This document shows, piece by piece, positions 63,879-64,000 of a stretch of DNA of 64,000 nucleotides (positions are counted from its first letter, which is position 1; every line of letters begins with the position of its first letter). The DNA is from Bacteroidota bacterium (GTDB lineage Bacteria > Bacteroidota > Bacteroidia > Bacteroidales > Cfx3-03): NCBI GenBank assembly GCA_013390605.1, contig JACAUB010000001.1, positions 2,688,124 through 2,752,123 on the forward strand. Direction: 5' to 3'. The translations under genes and the position numbers were made by a program. Under the pieces are notes generated by a model that worked only from the letters and a program-made list of their open reading frames with translations, made no database searches and was not told the origin of the DNA.

Positions 63879-64000
63879 ATGAATGTGACTTTGGAGCAAT
63901 TGTATGATTATATTTTCAAAAAAAGCGGCAGGATTATTTCTGCTTATGCTCCATCATTCCTGCAAAAGACGATTGACCAACGAATTTATGAATCGGGCTC
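63879..64000 (+). CDS. 5' part of a gene, possibly CheR-type methyltransferase
   Basis: An ATG at 63879 opens a frame that runs off the window (40 codons visible: MNVTLEQLYDYIFKKSGRII, then APSFLQKTIDQRIYESG). The pattern '..L..YIF.KSG..IS.Y...FL...I..R' resembles the N-terminal helical domain of CheR-type methyltransferases. Too little is visible to be sure. Confidence 0.45.
   Translation, partial: MNVTLEQLYDYIFKKSGRIISAYAPSFLQKTIDQRIYESG

Overview
The window is AT-rich DNA from a member of the Bacteroidota, most likely Bacteroidales. Evidence: a SusC/SusD pair driven by an ECF sigma factor and FecR; several promoters with the Bacteroidota pattern TTTG-N18-TAnnTTTG; Mpl, PnuC/NadR and cluster-type APS reductase genes; A-rich leaders with no strong Shine-Dalgarno sequence. 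No CRISPR array, rRNA operon or intact insertion sequence was seen. One tRNA, a Gly(CCC), is at 51884-51956.

Layout. (1) 1-6240 is a decayed accessory region. It holds the end of a serine hydrolase, a second hydrolase with a stop in its signal peptide and a truncated body, an IS transposase remnant, long hairpins, and a few intact genes (secreted proteins, an AraC regulator with an NTF2-like protein, a lipoprotein). (2) 6241-10722 holds a BtrH-like protein, a DnaQ-type exonuclease fused to BRCT, and a membrane-anchored PQQ-type propeller. (3) 10723-13945 is a small island. It contains an overlapping XRE / ImmA-IrrE peptidase / PIN-like operon behind a palindromic promoter, followed by an unexplained two-gene cassette (264 aa + 78 aa) with GC-richer codons, an E. 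coli-like promoter, tandem ~10-bp repeats and bounding hairpins. (4) 14052-32541 is mostly core or housekeeping: VOC, AlkZ-like and DUF1361 genes, sucC, a LolD-like ATPase with a TPR protein, a class V aminotransferase, a SNF2 helicase, pnuC-nadR, mpl, an APS reductase, a serine hydrolase and a phosphoesterase. (5) 32581-51685 is a glycan-utilisation region in two blocks: sigma/FecR/SusC/SusD/GH with a collapsed GH92 remnant, and GH97 / (alpha/alpha)6 GH / sialate O-acetylesterase. A DEAD-box helicase and a LolC/E-type permease lie between them. (6) From the tRNA-Gly to 63139 is a defence-type island: an AlbA/Schlafen-like ATPase with an in-gene 11-bp minisatellite, decayed ATPase fragments, and a five-gene type I restriction operon. 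The last gene is cut by the window end.

The most interesting locus is that operon (63139 down to 54507). The order is hsdM-hsdS-[GHKL ATPase fused to a PD-(D/E)xK nuclease]-hsdR-[ADP-ribosylglycohydrolase with an unrecognised N-terminal domain], with gaps of -4, 1, 2 and 24 nt. This looks like a type I system with a MutL/MORC-like accessory nuclease and an ADP-ribose eraser attached. The second candidate is the XRE/peptidase/PIN module and its neighbouring cassette at 10.9-14.0 kb.
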